Positions 18,536 through 27,851 of a stretch of 64,000 bases of DNA are shown here, in pieces. Source of the DNA: Paraburkholderia sp. PGU19 (GTDB lineage: Bacteria; Pseudomonadota; Gammaproteobacteria; Burkholderiales; Burkholderiaceae); the NCBI RefSeq assembly GCF_013426915.1, contig NZ_AP023181.1, forward strand, positions 1,302,001 through 1,366,000. Reading direction: 5' to 3'. Under the pieces are notes generated by a model. The model had not been told where the DNA came from and did no database searches. It worked only from the letters and a program-made list of their open reading frames with translations. Position 1 is the stretch's first letter; the number at the start of each line of letters is the position of its first letter. Position numbers and translations under genes: made by a program.

Positions 18536-19042
18536 ATGCTTAAGAACGTACACGTCGCCGAAAAGTATGATGCGTCCGTCTGGCCACTCGGGTTCCTTCG
18601 TTGGGCCCTCGTAGTCATATTCCTCTGGTTCGGTTGCATGAAGTTCACCAGTTATGAAGCGCACGGAATCTCTTCGTTTATAGTACATAGTCCCATTATC
18701 GGTTGGCTCAACACCCTATTCGGTGTACAAGGTGCAAGCGACGTCATCGGAGTTCTCGAACTGTCGACGGCCGGCGCCCTTATCTTGGGCGCATTCATTC
18801 CGCTATTTTCTGCTCTCGGCGCGGCGATGTCGTGCGCGACATATGTCATAACCTTGACGTTTATGTTTAGCACTCCAGGCGTAACAGCGGCGCCCCTGGG
18901 CGGCTTCCCATGGCTATCAGGCGATATCGGGCAGTTCCTGCTTAAGGACCTCGTTCTTCTCGCCGCCTCCGCTTGCCTGCTGATCAAGTCAATCCAGATT
19001 GTTCCGGCGCGCCCCCCAGAGGCGGCAGCAATGTCTCGATAG
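18536..19042 (+). CDS. DUF417 (RclC/YkgB-like) inner membrane protein
   Basis: About 168 residues from ATG 18536, with GGAG nine bases upstream. It matches the DUF417 family, whose E. coli member RclC belongs to the reactive-chlorine resistance operon. The signature FLRWALVVIFLWFGCMKFTS, YEAHGISSFIVHSPIIGWLN is clear, followed by a helix (VIGVLELSTAGALILGAFI), a third hydrophobic stretch (AAMSCATYVITLTFMFSTPG) and GQFLLKDLVLLAASACLL: four predicted membrane segments. The function is unproven; the family is linked to hypochlorous acid and oxidant stress, which suits the CMD and reductase neighbours. A paralogue lies at 35616. Confidence 0.9.
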   Translation: MLKNVHVAEKYDASVWPLGFLRWALVVIFLWFGCMKFTSYEAHGISSFIVHSPIIGWLNTLFGVQGASDVIGVLELSTAGALILGAFIPLFSALGAAMSCATYVITLTFMFSTPGVTAAPLGGFPWLSGDIGQFLLKDLVLLAASACLLIKSIQIVPARPPEAAAMSR

Positions 19043-19414
19043 CTTCGTAGACTATTCGCGTACCCTATGCGCACGTTATCCCGGACGCCTCAACGCGAGA
19101 TGGAATCGCTATACACGATAACGTATTGGCGTCGTCGTGCGGCTTGACCACCAACAGGTCCAAGCGAGATGCCACAGGAAGACCGCAGCCGTTATCCTCA
19201 TATGCAAGTAGAACTATCGCACTCGCTACGCCTACCCTCATGCGCAGCCGTTGTGTTTGATTTCTCGCAAGTCTTGCGTTTGATTGCCAGAGTGGTATCG
19301 ATCGGAGGTCACGTGGAATTTTGTCCTGCAGCCCTCCCTCTCCGATTCAGGTCGGGTTCGCAACGCGTAAGTCGCGACCGGTTCCGAAGGCAACACGTCC
19401 CGAGTCGCCGATAT
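19043..19414. other. Gene-free stretch
   Basis: About 370 bases after the DUF417 gene. No gene, repeat or terminator seen. Confidence 0.35.
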
Positions 19415-19816
19415 TTAATTTGAAGGCGCGCAGACACCGCGCACGTTCCGCTCGAGTCGTCGTTCTTCGCGGGCGAGCTTCGCCTTGAGCCGCGCCAGCC
19501 GGACGCCGTTCTGATGCGCTGCACGGCGCAGCTTCGCCTCTCGCGGCGGCTTCAGGCGCTGACGGTCCGCATCAGTTTCGTCCGGCTGCGTGCGTCGCCT
19601 TGCGAGCTGGGTTTCAAGGCGGAGAAAGCCTTTGACTAGGCCGTTGCGCTCGGCTTTGAGCAGCTCCTGTGTGCCGTTGATCGGACCCTGCAGTTGAACG
19701 GCGATCGCGTTGAACATACGCGGAGAGCCACGCTCACGATCGAACGCTTTCCCGTGGGATTCTGCCTTGCCGCCGCCGGCAGCGATGCGCATACAGGTCG
19801 CGTCAGATCGAGCCAT
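19415..19816 (-). CDS. Arg/Lys-rich helical protein of unknown function, copy A
   Basis: A 133-residue open frame with a conserved-looking core: MRIAAGGGKAESHGKAFDRE, SPRMFNAIAVQLQGPINGTQ, then a long charged helix (NGVRLARLKAKLAREERRLE), probably a coiled coil. A degraded homologue at 37367-37834 shares MFNA, ARRRTQ/TRRRAQ, LDEIDADR and RRTAHQN-type segments, which supports both having once been real genes. It lies nine bases beyond the broken IS607-type transposase gene on the same strand. I do not recognise the family. Confidence 0.45.
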   Translation of the reverse strand: MARSDATCMRIAAGGGKAESHGKAFDRERGSPRMFNAIAVQLQGPINGTQELLKAERNGLVKGFLRLETQLARRRTQPDETDADRQRLKPPREAKLRRAAHQNGVRLARLKAKLAREERRLERNVRGVCAPSN

Positions 19817-19825
19817 ACAATTCCC

Positions 19826-20318
19826 TCATCCGGTCGAGCGGCCGTGCGTCAGCCTCGGGCTGAGGCGATCGGGTCTAGTGGTCGACTGCATCAGGCCTAG
19901 CAGCGCACGCAGGGTCTTTCGGCCGCGCGAAACATACAGGCGCGTTGAAGAGACCGTCAGGATCTCGACGAGGTGTTCCGTGAGCTGCTGGTCGCGGCTC
20001 ACGTCCCGGATCGCTTCCAGCACGACGACGTCGACGTGAAAGAACTCGTACATGCGCAACAGCAATTCGCTTCCGAAGCGCTGCACCCGGTTTTTCGCGA
20101 CGAGCGCCAAGCGGGCAACGCGTCGACGAAGAATGTCACCCACCAATCTCTGCAGGCCTTTCTTGCGATAGTTCGGGGCACTGCAAGGGTCGGTGCCGGC
20201 CTCGATATTGCCGGTGCCCAGCGTCCAAGCAATACCATTCGAGCCTCACGGCCTGCGTCATGACCTGCACGGCTTGGGTATGCGAGCAAACGCGCGCATA
20301 GTAACCAGTCTTACTCAC
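19826..20318 (-). pseudogene. tnpA: IS607-type serine recombinase (TnpA), frameshifted
   Basis: Two open frames together encode an IS607-family TnpA. The first (20318 to about 20210) begins MSKTGYYARVCSHTQA and EWYCLDAGH, the N-terminal catalytic region in which the usual ARVSS Ser has become Cys-Ser (ARVCS). The second frame reads YRKKGLQRLVGDILRRRVAR, then NRVQRFGSELLLRMYEFFHV and LTEHLVEILTVSSTRLYVSR, the typical C-terminal half. A one-base shift near 20205-20225 separates them. IS607 TnpA moves an element that normally also carries tnpB; no tnpB follows here. Confidence 0.72.
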
Positions 20319-20504
20319 AGCAACAGGCTTTGCGCCTAGCCCTGTCCGTACCGCAACAAACTGGTACAGTCCTTGTCCACCGATTCCAGTAGAACCTCTT
20401 CTTTGCGCGTCTTGATCCTCCTAGTGACACAGTCACCCACGCTTCCCGGATGGTGCTTGCCTTTCGAACTGTACAGCGGGAGCTCGGGTCACCGGCGGCC
20501 CTGT

Positions 20505-22320
20505 TCAATGCTCACGCCTCTGGGCGAGCATCAAGTGAATTTCTGATACAACCGCCGCGCCTTCGCCAACTGCAGCAGAGACACGCTTGATAGACGACGA
20601 GCGAACGTCGCCTATAGCAAAAATGCCAGGGACATTGGTTTCGAATGTTAGGCAGCTAGATGACTTGGACGACTCCGCAGCTTTTGTCAAAACAAAGCCC
20701 CTGTCATCAACTTCCACTTCACAGTCGCGGAGCCACTGGGTGTTCGGGTCGGCCCCAGTGAACAGAAAAAGATGCCTTGTCTCGATTAACGCATACCGCC
20801 CCTTCGCGTTAACGGTTAGACCGCAAAGTCCGTCTTCATCGCTGGATGCCGATTCAACTGTTGTGCCGGTGTATATCGTCACGTTGCTTAGCGCCGTTAC
20901 ACGATCGACAAGATATCGGGACATGCTTTCTCCAAGTCCCTCCCGCCTCACGAGTACGTGAACATGGCTCGCATAATTTGAGAGGTACACGATTGCCTGC
21001 CCAGCCGAGTTTCCTCCTCCGATAAGTACAACTTCTGCGCCCTGACAGAGCTTTGCCTCAACTGAAGACGCCCAATAATAGACGCCTTTCGCCGTGGACA
21101 AGTCAAGACCATCGATGACAGGACGACGATACGATGCACCACTGGCGATGACCACCGAGCGCGCACTGACCCGACGGCCACCGGTGAGATGAACCACGAA
21201 GGGGGAGACCATGCACTCCAGCTTTGTGATTTCAGACGGGATCGACATTTCCGCACCGAACCGCGCCGTGTGAGTCGAATACGATGACAGACAGGCCTTC
21301 CGACGCCGCATATACCGCAGCGGCCAGTCCGGCCGGGCCCGCCCCTACGATCGCGACATCGTATATATTCGTTGAATTCAATTCTGGCAGGAGACCAAGC
21401 CTGTGAGCCAGCGACGCTTCGTCAGGTCGACGTAATATAGTCCCATCGGCCAGCACCACTATAGGCGTCGCCTCTCGCCAATCCGGAAGCTTTGAGATTA
21501 CGGTGACGGTTTCCGCATCGCTCTCGGTATCCACTAACCGATAGGGATGATTTACTCGCCGGAAGAATCCCTCGAGCGCCAAGGTCTTGATGTCTGTCGC
21601 CTGCCCGATGAGTACAGGGCCGCTGCCTTCCTGAACGAGTTCCGCGCGGCGCAGTATGAGCGCGCGCATAATGATCTCACCCAGCTGTGCCTCCTCTACA
21701 AGAAGCGCCCGCACCTGTGTGGGCGAGATCAAGATCGCATACACATCCTTGACGGCATATCCGTCTACTAGATACGGTTTTCCCGTCAGCTGCGCCGTCT
21801 CCCCAAGGAACTGCCCCTCGCCCAGTTCAGCCAAAAATTGTGATTGCCCGAGCCCGTCTCGGCGCGTAAGCAAGACGTTGCCACGCAAGATAACTCTTAT
21901 GCCCTGTCCCGGCTCGCCCGCGCGGAACATTGTCTCGCCAGCTCTCCATGACTCCCGCGTGCCGAATCTCCGTGTACGCTCGACGTCGGCCTTGCTGAGT
22001 CGGGGAAACATCTGGGGTCGCCGTTGCTCGATCGCGATCCGCGTGGCGTGCTGGTCTCCCCGCGGCGCGAGACTCCGATTCAGATAAGACCCGTAGTTAA
22101 CAGACGGGCCCGCGCGCGCATTCCCCGATGTCACCGTATTGGAACTCGTGCGTACATTCGAGATGTAACGACCGTAATTCGCGGAAATACCGCCCGATGC
22201 CGACGTCTCGGACGGGACATGGGAGAACTCGTCCTGCGTAATGTTCGGCGACTGACCATCGGTACTGTTTGCCACAGTGTTAGATTCCGGCGCGAACGTT
22301 GATTCCTCGTCTGAATTCAT
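20505..22320 (-). pseudogene. cNMP-binding thioredoxin-reductase-like gene with internal deletion
   Basis: The upstream frame (22320-21232) encodes a 90-residue Ser/Asn-rich tail with two NYGxY motifs, a cyclic-nucleotide-binding domain (GETMFRAGEPGQGIRVILRG, ELGEGQFLGETAQLTGKPYL), a thioredoxin-like linker and the start of an FAD domain (DVAIVGAGPAGLAAAVYAAS). It breaks right after VIVFDSH. The downstream frame resumes with RFGAEMSIP and continues through the NAD(P) site (VVLIGGGNSAGQA) to the final FAD motif (NVPGIFAIGDVRSSSIKRVS). Compared with the family, about 30-35 residues (the GGQAG...IENY region) are missing at the junction near 21257-21275, and the frame is shifted. The product would be non-functional. 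Confidence 0.8.
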
Positions 22321-22860
22321 AGAGCATCAGGTTGATCGGAGCTTTCGCCCCAAAGATCACGCCACAGCGGTAGCTACTGCGCGAAGTTATCGCTGGGAAC
22401 ACATTCAGAACAATCCGCCGCTGTGACTCATCACGCGGAGCAACCCAACTGACGCGGTAGCGGCGATTTCCAGGTGCAGACCGTGGCATCCCGCAAAACG
22501 CCGCCAACCGGCCAGCGCGATCTAGATCTCTGTAGTCTCGTGCACGAAGACATTTTCAACAAGGCTCACAAGGTATCGGGTTCATATGCTCAGGTATGAA
22601 GCAGCAATACGTTTGCTCTATGTACACTTATCGGATACGCCACCACATCCAGCGGCGTCGACAGACTCGGGATCTCGACCAGTCAGCTTTCGAGATAACG
22701 CATCTTCCGAGCAACCGTCAGTATCCGATCGACCAAAAGTACGCCTCCTCGGCCATTTAGCGGCGATCCCACTTAATGGCTGGATGTTTAGCCAACACTT
22801 CGCGGCTATATACCAGACCGCTACTCGCCGTGCGATTTGGTCTTTATGGGATATCAGAAC
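22321..22860. other. Gene-free divergent intergenic stretch
   Basis: About 540 bases between the reductase pseudogene and the ACT-domain gene. No supported gene or motif. Confidence 0.35.
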
Positions 22861-23301
22861 ATGCACGAGGGAACCACGAATTTAAGGACACTCATCGCCT
22901 CGATGTCCCCGGTCCTCAATCGGGAACGCGTCGCGTGCGTAAATCTTGCTTTAGGCGAAAAAGCCCCAGACGGCATTCCCGGCAGCGCGATCATCGGGAC
23001 ATTCCGGGAGCAAGAAGGACTAACCGTTTTTGTAGAGCTCGGAGTGGCAGAACGATTCAATTTAAAGATATCTTTTCGCGCCGCATGGATCACGTTGCTG
23101 CTTCGCTCTGATCTATCTTCGGCAGGCCTCACGGCAGCATTTTCAGGAGCGCTCGGCGCAGTCGGGATCAGCTGCAATGTAGTCGCCGCGACCTATCACG
23201 ATCACATATTTGTGCCGCTGGAAGCAGCCGACGACGCGATGGGGGTCCTTGAGCAACTTCAGCGCGACGCCGCTAGCCAAAACGGGATGACACTTCAATG
23301 A
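22861..23301 (+). CDS. ACT-domain protein (ACT_7 / DUF2241 type)
   Basis: About 146 residues. The N-terminal half starts TTNLRTLIASMSPVLNRERV and the C-terminal half has SDLSSAGLTAAFSGALGAVG, ISCNVVAATYHDHIFVPLEA, characteristic of small two-domain ACT proteins. ACT domains bind amino acids or similar small ligands; these stand-alone members have no known reaction. ATG 22861 fits the family's N-terminus best, though no strong ribosome-binding site is seen. It stands alone, followed by the first nitroreductase gene 260 bases away. Confidence 0.8.
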   Translation: MHEGTTNLRTLIASMSPVLNRERVACVNLALGEKAPDGIPGSAIIGTFREQEGLTVFVELGVAERFNLKISFRAAWITLLLRSDLSSAGLTAAFSGALGAVGISCNVVAATYHDHIFVPLEAADDAMGVLEQLQRDAASQNGMTLQ

Positions 23302-23560
23302 AACCGCAGCACGTCGCATATTGCAATCACTTCAGTTCTTACACGGGATTCGAGTGCGATCGACCCTGATAAATAGCAAGAAGTCGGCGAATTCTGCATA
23401 TGCGCCGATGCATGCCCGTCGATGTGCCGCGGGCCGATTACAAGAGACTGACCCGTGCAGCAACCGGCAGGAGGAGATAACCGCCTAACAACTGGAAGGA
23501 ACCCAGGTGCTCATAGCGTGAAGCACGCTTGTCCCCCAAACCTTTACTAACGGAATCACC

Positions 23561-24178
23561 ATGACCAATGCCGTCATCGAATGCATCCTGAGCCGCAGCG
23601 CCGCCAAGTATTACGACCCCGCCGCGACCTTGAGTGACGACCAGATCCGCGAACTGGTGCGAATCGGCACCTCCGCGCCGACGTCCTTTCACTTGCAGAA
23701 CTGGCGCTTCATCGCCGTTCGCACGCCTGAAGCCAAGGCTCGGCTCAGCCCAATCGCCTGGAATCAGCCTGCGATCACCGATGCGGCTGTTACCTTCATC
23801 ATCTGCGGCCAGTTGGCCGATTCCAGCGTAATACCGGATCGTCTGGCGCCGCTGGTGGAAGCGGGTGTCATGCCGGAGGCGATGGTGTCGGAATGGGAAA
23901 TCCCCGCACGCGGTCTGTACAAGGAACACCCGCAACGCCAGCGAGACGAGGCGGTACGCACTGGCACCTTTGGCGCTGCGGCGATGATCTACGCGGCTCG
24001 CTCGATTGGCCTGGGTTCGACGCCCATGATCGGTTTCGATGCCGAAGCTGTGCACCGGGAGTTCGGACTGACCGACGACGAGGTGCCGGTCATGCTGTTG
24101 ACCGTAGGCGCAGAGCGTCCCGGAAACTGGGCACAGAAACTGCGACGCGCCGTCGCCGATGTGTTGCATCTCGTGTGA
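23561..24178 (+). CDS. Nitroreductase family protein, copy 1
   Basis: A 205-residue FMN-dependent nitroreductase-fold oxidoreductase. The N-terminal RSAAKYYDPAATLSDDQIRE, LVRIGTSAPTSFHLQNWRFI is the FMN-phosphate-binding and dimer region; AAAMIYAARSIGLGSTPMIG, FDAEAVHREFGL is the usual C-terminal half. The family reduces nitro compounds, quinones or other acceptors with NAD(P)H. A CMD gene follows 36 bases downstream, suggesting an operon. Bases 23564-24140 are almost identical to 30807-31383, one difference seen by eye, whereas the following CMD genes have clearly diverged. Confidence 0.92.
   Translation: MTNAVIECILSRSAAKYYDPAATLSDDQIRELVRIGTSAPTSFHLQNWRFIAVRTPEAKARLSPIAWNQPAITDAAVTFIICGQLADSSVIPDRLAPLVEAGVMPEAMVSEWEIPARGLYKEHPQRQRDEAVRTGTFGAAAMIYAARSIGLGSTPMIGFDAEAVHREFGLTDDEVPVMLLTVGAERPGNWAQKLRRAVADVLHLV
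23564..24140 (+). repeat. 577-bp direct repeat within nitroreductase gene, copy 1
   Basis: Near-identical to 30807-31383 (offset 7243). Identity starts abruptly at codon 2 and ends abruptly 12 codons before the stop, which fits recent gene conversion or recombination rather than simple whole-operon duplication. Confidence 0.85.
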
Positions 24179-24214
24179 GTTCAAACCATGAATTGAGGAT
24201 TATTAAGGAAAGCT

Positions 24215-24763
24215 ATGATGGCAAGAACCTCTCCTTTAAATCCGGAACCGGTGCCGGTCGATTCGAAACCTACTCTCGACGCGTTCACAAAGAACATCGG
24301 GTTCACTCCGACGATGATGACGACCTTCGCGCAGAGCCCCATCGCGTTCAACGGGTGGGCGACCCTGCGTGGTTCCTTGTGCAAGGCCCTCGACGTGAAG
24401 ACGCGTGACAGCATCGGCCTGGCCGTCTCCGAGGTGAATGCCTGCAACTACTGCCTGACGGTTCACAGTTTCACGGCCCAGCACATGGCGAAGCTGCCGC
24501 CCGATGAAATCATCTTCGCTCGGAAGGGCCATGCGACCGCCCCCCAGCGTGACGCGGCTGTCCAGTTCGCGCGCAAAGTCATCGAGACACGCGGTCAGGT
24601 CACTGACGCCGATCTGATAGCCATCCGTGATGCCGGGTACACGGATGCCAACGTCATGGAGATCGTCGCGCTGGTCGCCATGTATTCCCTGACGAACTTC
24701 TTCAACAACGTGTTCGACCCCGAGAAAGACTTCCCCGCCGTTACACCGGCAGGCTCGATCTGA
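24215..24763 (+). CDS. CMD/AhpD-like protein
   Basis: A 182-residue CMD protein with an intact CNYCLTVH motif. Conserved blocks: DSKPTLDAFTKNIGFTPTMM, FARKVIETRGQVTDADL, LTNFFNNVFDPEKDFPAV. It follows nitroreductase copy 1 with a short gap and is the counterpart of the gene at 31608, to which it is roughly 85% identical by eye. Pairing of a nitroreductase with a CMD protein twice in the window suggests a common two-step role in handling an electrophile or peroxide, which is inference. Confidence 0.92.
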   Translation: MMARTSPLNPEPVPVDSKPTLDAFTKNIGFTPTMMTTFAQSPIAFNGWATLRGSLCKALDVKTRDSIGLAVSEVNACNYCLTVHSFTAQHMAKLPPDEIIFARKGHATAPQRDAAVQFARKVIETRGQVTDADLIAIRDAGYTDANVMEIVALVAMYSLTNFFNNVFDPEKDFPAVTPAGSI

Positions 24764-24995
24764 ACCCTCGGAACTCGCAACGGTGATTCAGAGGATTCCC
24801 CGTATGTGTCACATGATGCGAGCGCAACACCAAAACGTCGATCTGGCGGACGAGCTGTCATCAGCGCCTGCCATTACCGAATATGGCAAGGCTGGCGTCT
24901 GCGCGAGACCCGAATTGACGTGTCTACGTCCGGCGTGGGTGGAGCTTCTAACTCGGCAGGTGTCGCAACTCCGCTAGGAAATAACTGAGGGCATT

Positions 24996-25246
24996 ATGAG
25001 CAGCACATCACAAAAAGTTGTCGTTATACCGGTGCCTCCCAAGGTATAGGCCGCGAAGTCGTCAAGATGTTTCGGAGGCTCGACTATCGCATTGTCGCGA
25101 CTGCGCGTTCAATCAAGCCGTCGGACGATGCGAATATAATGACTATCGCCGGTGATATTGGCGACGCGGCAACCGCGCAACGCGTGGTTTCCGGAGTCAC
25201 GGGAGAAATCCTGCACGTTGACGGCGGTCTGAGCGCCGGTCATTAG
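24996..25246 (+). pseudogene. Short-chain dehydrogenase remnant with core deleted
   Basis: ATG 24996 follows GAGGG. After MSSTSQKVVVI a one-base shift leads into TGASQGIGREVVKMFRRLDY, the NAD(P)-binding glycine motif of short-chain dehydrogenases, then RIVATARSI...GDIGDAATAQRVVS. The next residues are already the family's extreme C-terminus (GVTGEILHVDGGLSAGH). The central 150 or so residues with the catalytic Ser, Tyr and Lys are gone. Confidence 0.75.
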
Positions 25247-25470
25247 CCGGTCAACGCGCGTAGCAAGCCGGTGCCCTTTCTTACTCCGGAATCTAGTTAC
25301 TAATTCCGGTAGTTCGTTGATTCGGCCTTGAAACTGGCGCTTCGTTTCTCACTCTCTGTATTGGCATCTGTTCACTCGCTATTCCGGCCGTCACGCTCCC
25401 ACAACTAGGCGATGGCGCCTATGCCCCAAGTGGATCATCGCGAAAGTAAGGTTTCTGGCAAGCGGCGAGC

Positions 25471-26883
25471 CTACGAGAACTTCCGGATCAGCTGGTGCAA
25501 ACGATCACACGCATTCGGAAGTTGCCGTTCAATCGTAGTCGCTACGCCGAGGAGCAGTCCCGATCGCTGTGTGGCCTCAGAGCAATACCAACGCGATAAA
25601 GGTCCCGGCGCAAGCCCGTAGGCATATGCTTCCCGGACGATCTTCTTATCGTCCACGCCATCGGCGAGCCTGAGCACCACTGCAAGCCCGGATGGATAGA
25701 CCTCGAACCCCTTGGCTTCCAGAGTGGCCATAAGCGCATTGCTCCGGCTTGCATAAATTCGCTTCATTCGGCGCAGATGCCGCATATAGTGCCCATCTCG
25801 CATGAATTCGGCGGTCGCCGATTGCACCGCCGGACCGGGAGCGGTGGCGAGACAGGCCGCGACTTCTTCGAACCGAGGCACGAGGGAAGCTGGCGCAACG
25901 ACGAACCCGAGCCGCAGCGTCGGGCTGATCGTCTTACTGAAAGACCCGATATGAATCACTCGGCCAGCTCGATCCAGCGATGAGAGTGCCGGCGCCGCGC
26001 GCCGTCTCAGCTGAAGTTCACCCAGATAATCGTCTTCAATGATCCAAGCATCAGCGCGTCTCGCCCATTCCAACAGTCGAACGCGTCGGGCAAGCGATAA
26101 TGTCGGGCCTAAAGGCGCCTGTTGCCCCGGCGTTACCAAAGCAATCGCAGCGTCCGGTGCGTGCACCTCGCCGTAACCGACATCGAGCCCTTCTTCGTCT
26201 ACCGGAACGGGAACCGTCTCGAGCCGCGAAAGCCCCAACGCCATGCGGCTAGGGAGAAATCCCGGGTTCTCGACCCAAGCCTTTCGACCTTCCGGTTGTA
26301 TCACTCGAAGTGCAACGGCCAGCGCCCCTGTAAATCCTCCCGAGATGAAGATTTGCGAGGGCAAGCATTCGATGCCCCGCGACAAGGCCAAATGGGCCGC
26401 GATCTCTCGTCGCAGTTCATGTTCGCCGCGCGGATCCGGATAGGACGCGAGCGCTTCGACCTCGTCACGTGCCGCACGAGCTCTCAGCCTAGCGAACAAG
26501 ATACGAGGGAAACAATCCGACGCTGGTACCCCATTTTGAAAGATGGCAGATCCAGGCAGGAAGTGTTGGTATAAGGCGGACCGTTGATTTGTCTCGATAG
26601 AACGTGCGGGCTCCGTAGAAGGACGCGCCACGCCGGTATGGTCAGAGACTCGGGTTCCGCCTGCGCGAGAGGAAACGACCAACTGCGCATCGGTTAGCCG
26701 CTCATACGCTATCCGAACCGTGCCGCGTGCTACTCCCAGCTGCGTAGCCAGGTCCACCCACGACGGCAGCCTGGCACCAGGAACGAGTATTCCATTATCG
26801 ATCGCACCAATGATGCCCAGTCGAATCTGCTCTGACAAGGAAGTCTTTGACGCACGGTCAAGCGTCAGATTCAGAATAGTCAT
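25471..26883 (-). CDS. MocR-type regulator (GntR helix-turn-helix plus aminotransferase fold)
   Basis: 470 residues. The N-terminal GntR winged helix (SLSEQIRLGIIGAIDNGILV, PSWVDLATQLGVARGTVRIA) is joined to an aminotransferase class I-like domain with the PLP lysine in SFSKTISPTLRLG. MocR regulators use PLP, or its adduct with an amine, as effector. It is divergent from the cupin-CMD pair at 26971-27851, which is its probable target; the 87-base gap contains a tandem ATGGTCC-ATGGTAC sequence of the direct-repeat kind that MocR proteins bind. Confidence 0.93.
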   Translation of the reverse strand: MTILNLTLDRASKTSLSEQIRLGIIGAIDNGILVPGARLPSWVDLATQLGVARGTVRIAYERLTDAQLVVSSRAGGTRVSDHTGVARPSTEPARSIETNQRSALYQHFLPGSAIFQNGVPASDCFPRILFARLRARAARDEVEALASYPDPRGEHELRREIAAHLALSRGIECLPSQIFISGGFTGALAVALRVIQPEGRKAWVENPGFLPSRMALGLSRLETVPVPVDEEGLDVGYGEVHAPDAAIALVTPGQQAPLGPTLSLARRVRLLEWARRADAWIIEDDYLGELQLRRRAAPALSSLDRAGRVIHIGSFSKTISPTLRLGFVVAPASLVPRFEEVAACLATAPGPAVQSATAEFMRDGHYMRHLRRMKRIYASRSNALMATLEAKGFEVYPSGLAVVLRLADGVDDKKIVREAYAYGLAPGPLSRWYCSEATQRSGLLLGVATTIERQLPNACDRLHQLIRKFS

Positions 26884-26970
26884 GGTCCATGGTACATTAA
26901 AAATTTACGTTCTTGGTTCTTTTCTATGGACTTTCAGCAGTTCATGCTTCTGGCGTTCAAGGAGCTGATC

Positions 26971-27386
26971 ATGAAAGTTCATAGCATTCTTCCATCTCTT
27001 GTCGCCGCGATGAGTTTAGCCTTTACCGGCGCCGCTGCGGCTCACGACGTCAGCGAAACGGTCAAGCCTAATTTCTCAAGGGCGATACCGAATATTCCGG
27101 GCAAGTCCCTCACGGCCGTGGAAGTCGTCTACCCCCCGGCGGCGCCTCACGTCCTCACACACATGCCAAATCGGCATTCATTTACGCATACGTCGTCTCA
27201 GGCAGTGTGGTCAGCAAGGTGAACGACGAGCCCGAGCACGTTTACAAGGCGGGTGAGAGCTTCGTCGAGGGGCCGGGTTCACTACACGCAGTGAGCCGCA
27301 ATGCGAGCAAGACAAAGCCAGCGAAGTTACTTGCGGTCTTCGTTGTCGATTCGGATGATAAGCAACTGACGACCAACGTCAAGTAG
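26971..27386 (+). pseudogene. Secreted cupin-domain protein, frameshifted
   Basis: ATG 26971 follows AGGAG. The frame begins with a clear signal peptide (SILPSLVAAMSLAFTGAAAA, H) and a conserved lead-in (IPGKSLTAVEVVYPP). Near 27140-27152 it shifts: the original frame ends at 27222, while another frame continues with the metal-binding cupin motif (HTHAKSAFIYAYVVSGSVVS), KAGESFVEGPGSLHAVSRNA and a natural end at 27386. The complete protein would be a 138-residue periplasmic single-domain cupin. The CMD gene follows after nine bases, so the pair formed an operon divergent from the MocR gene. Confidence 0.8.
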
Positions 27387-27395
27387 GAGAGTGAG

Positions 27396-27851
27396 ATGCG
27401 ACTGGACTACATCAAAACATCGCCCGGCGGTGTGAAGGCGTTTGGCGGCGTTTATGGCTATATTTTGGAGTCGGGGCTCGAAGACGTTCTCGTCGACCTC
27501 GTCTACCTGCGTGTGAGCCAGATCAATGGCTGCGCCTACTGCCTGGACATACATACCCGCGACCTGATCAAGCAGAACGTTACGCCAGCGAAGCTGGCCC
27601 TCGTGCAAGCCTGGCGTGAAGCGGAACCCATGTTCACTGTCCGTGAACGAGCTGCGCTGGCATGGGCGGAGTCAGTGACCCTCGTAGCCGATACCCATGT
27701 GCCGGACGATGATTTCACTGCCGTCGCCGCAGTGTTCAGCGAGAGAGAGCTCGCTGATCTCACAATGGCCATTAGCTTGATGAACGCCTATAACCGCCTG
27801 GCCATCAGCTTTCGTCGCACGCCTGATTCCGTATTGTCAACGAAAGGCTGA
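27396..27851 (+). CDS. CMD/AhpD-like peroxidase-related protein
   Basis: 151 residues of the AhpD-like group often paired with cupin genes. Catalytic motif CAYCLDIH is intact near residue 48; the C-terminal half is RERAALAWAESVTLVADTHV, LADLTMAISLMNAYNRLAIS. This is a different subgroup from the 180-residue CMD paralogues in the window. It lies nine bases behind the broken cupin gene and is probably under control of the divergent MocR regulator. Confidence 0.92.
   Translation: MRLDYIKTSPGGVKAFGGVYGYILESGLEDVLVDLVYLRVSQINGCAYCLDIHTRDLIKQNVTPAKLALVQAWREAEPMFTVRERAALAWAESVTLVADTHVPDDDFTAVAAVFSERELADLTMAISLMNAYNRLAISFRRTPDSVLSTKG

Noticed and set aside
23438-24184. Long minus-strand open frame, repeated at 30702-31433
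   Set aside because: Antisense shadow of the two nitroreductase genes; it appears conserved only because those genes are near-identical.
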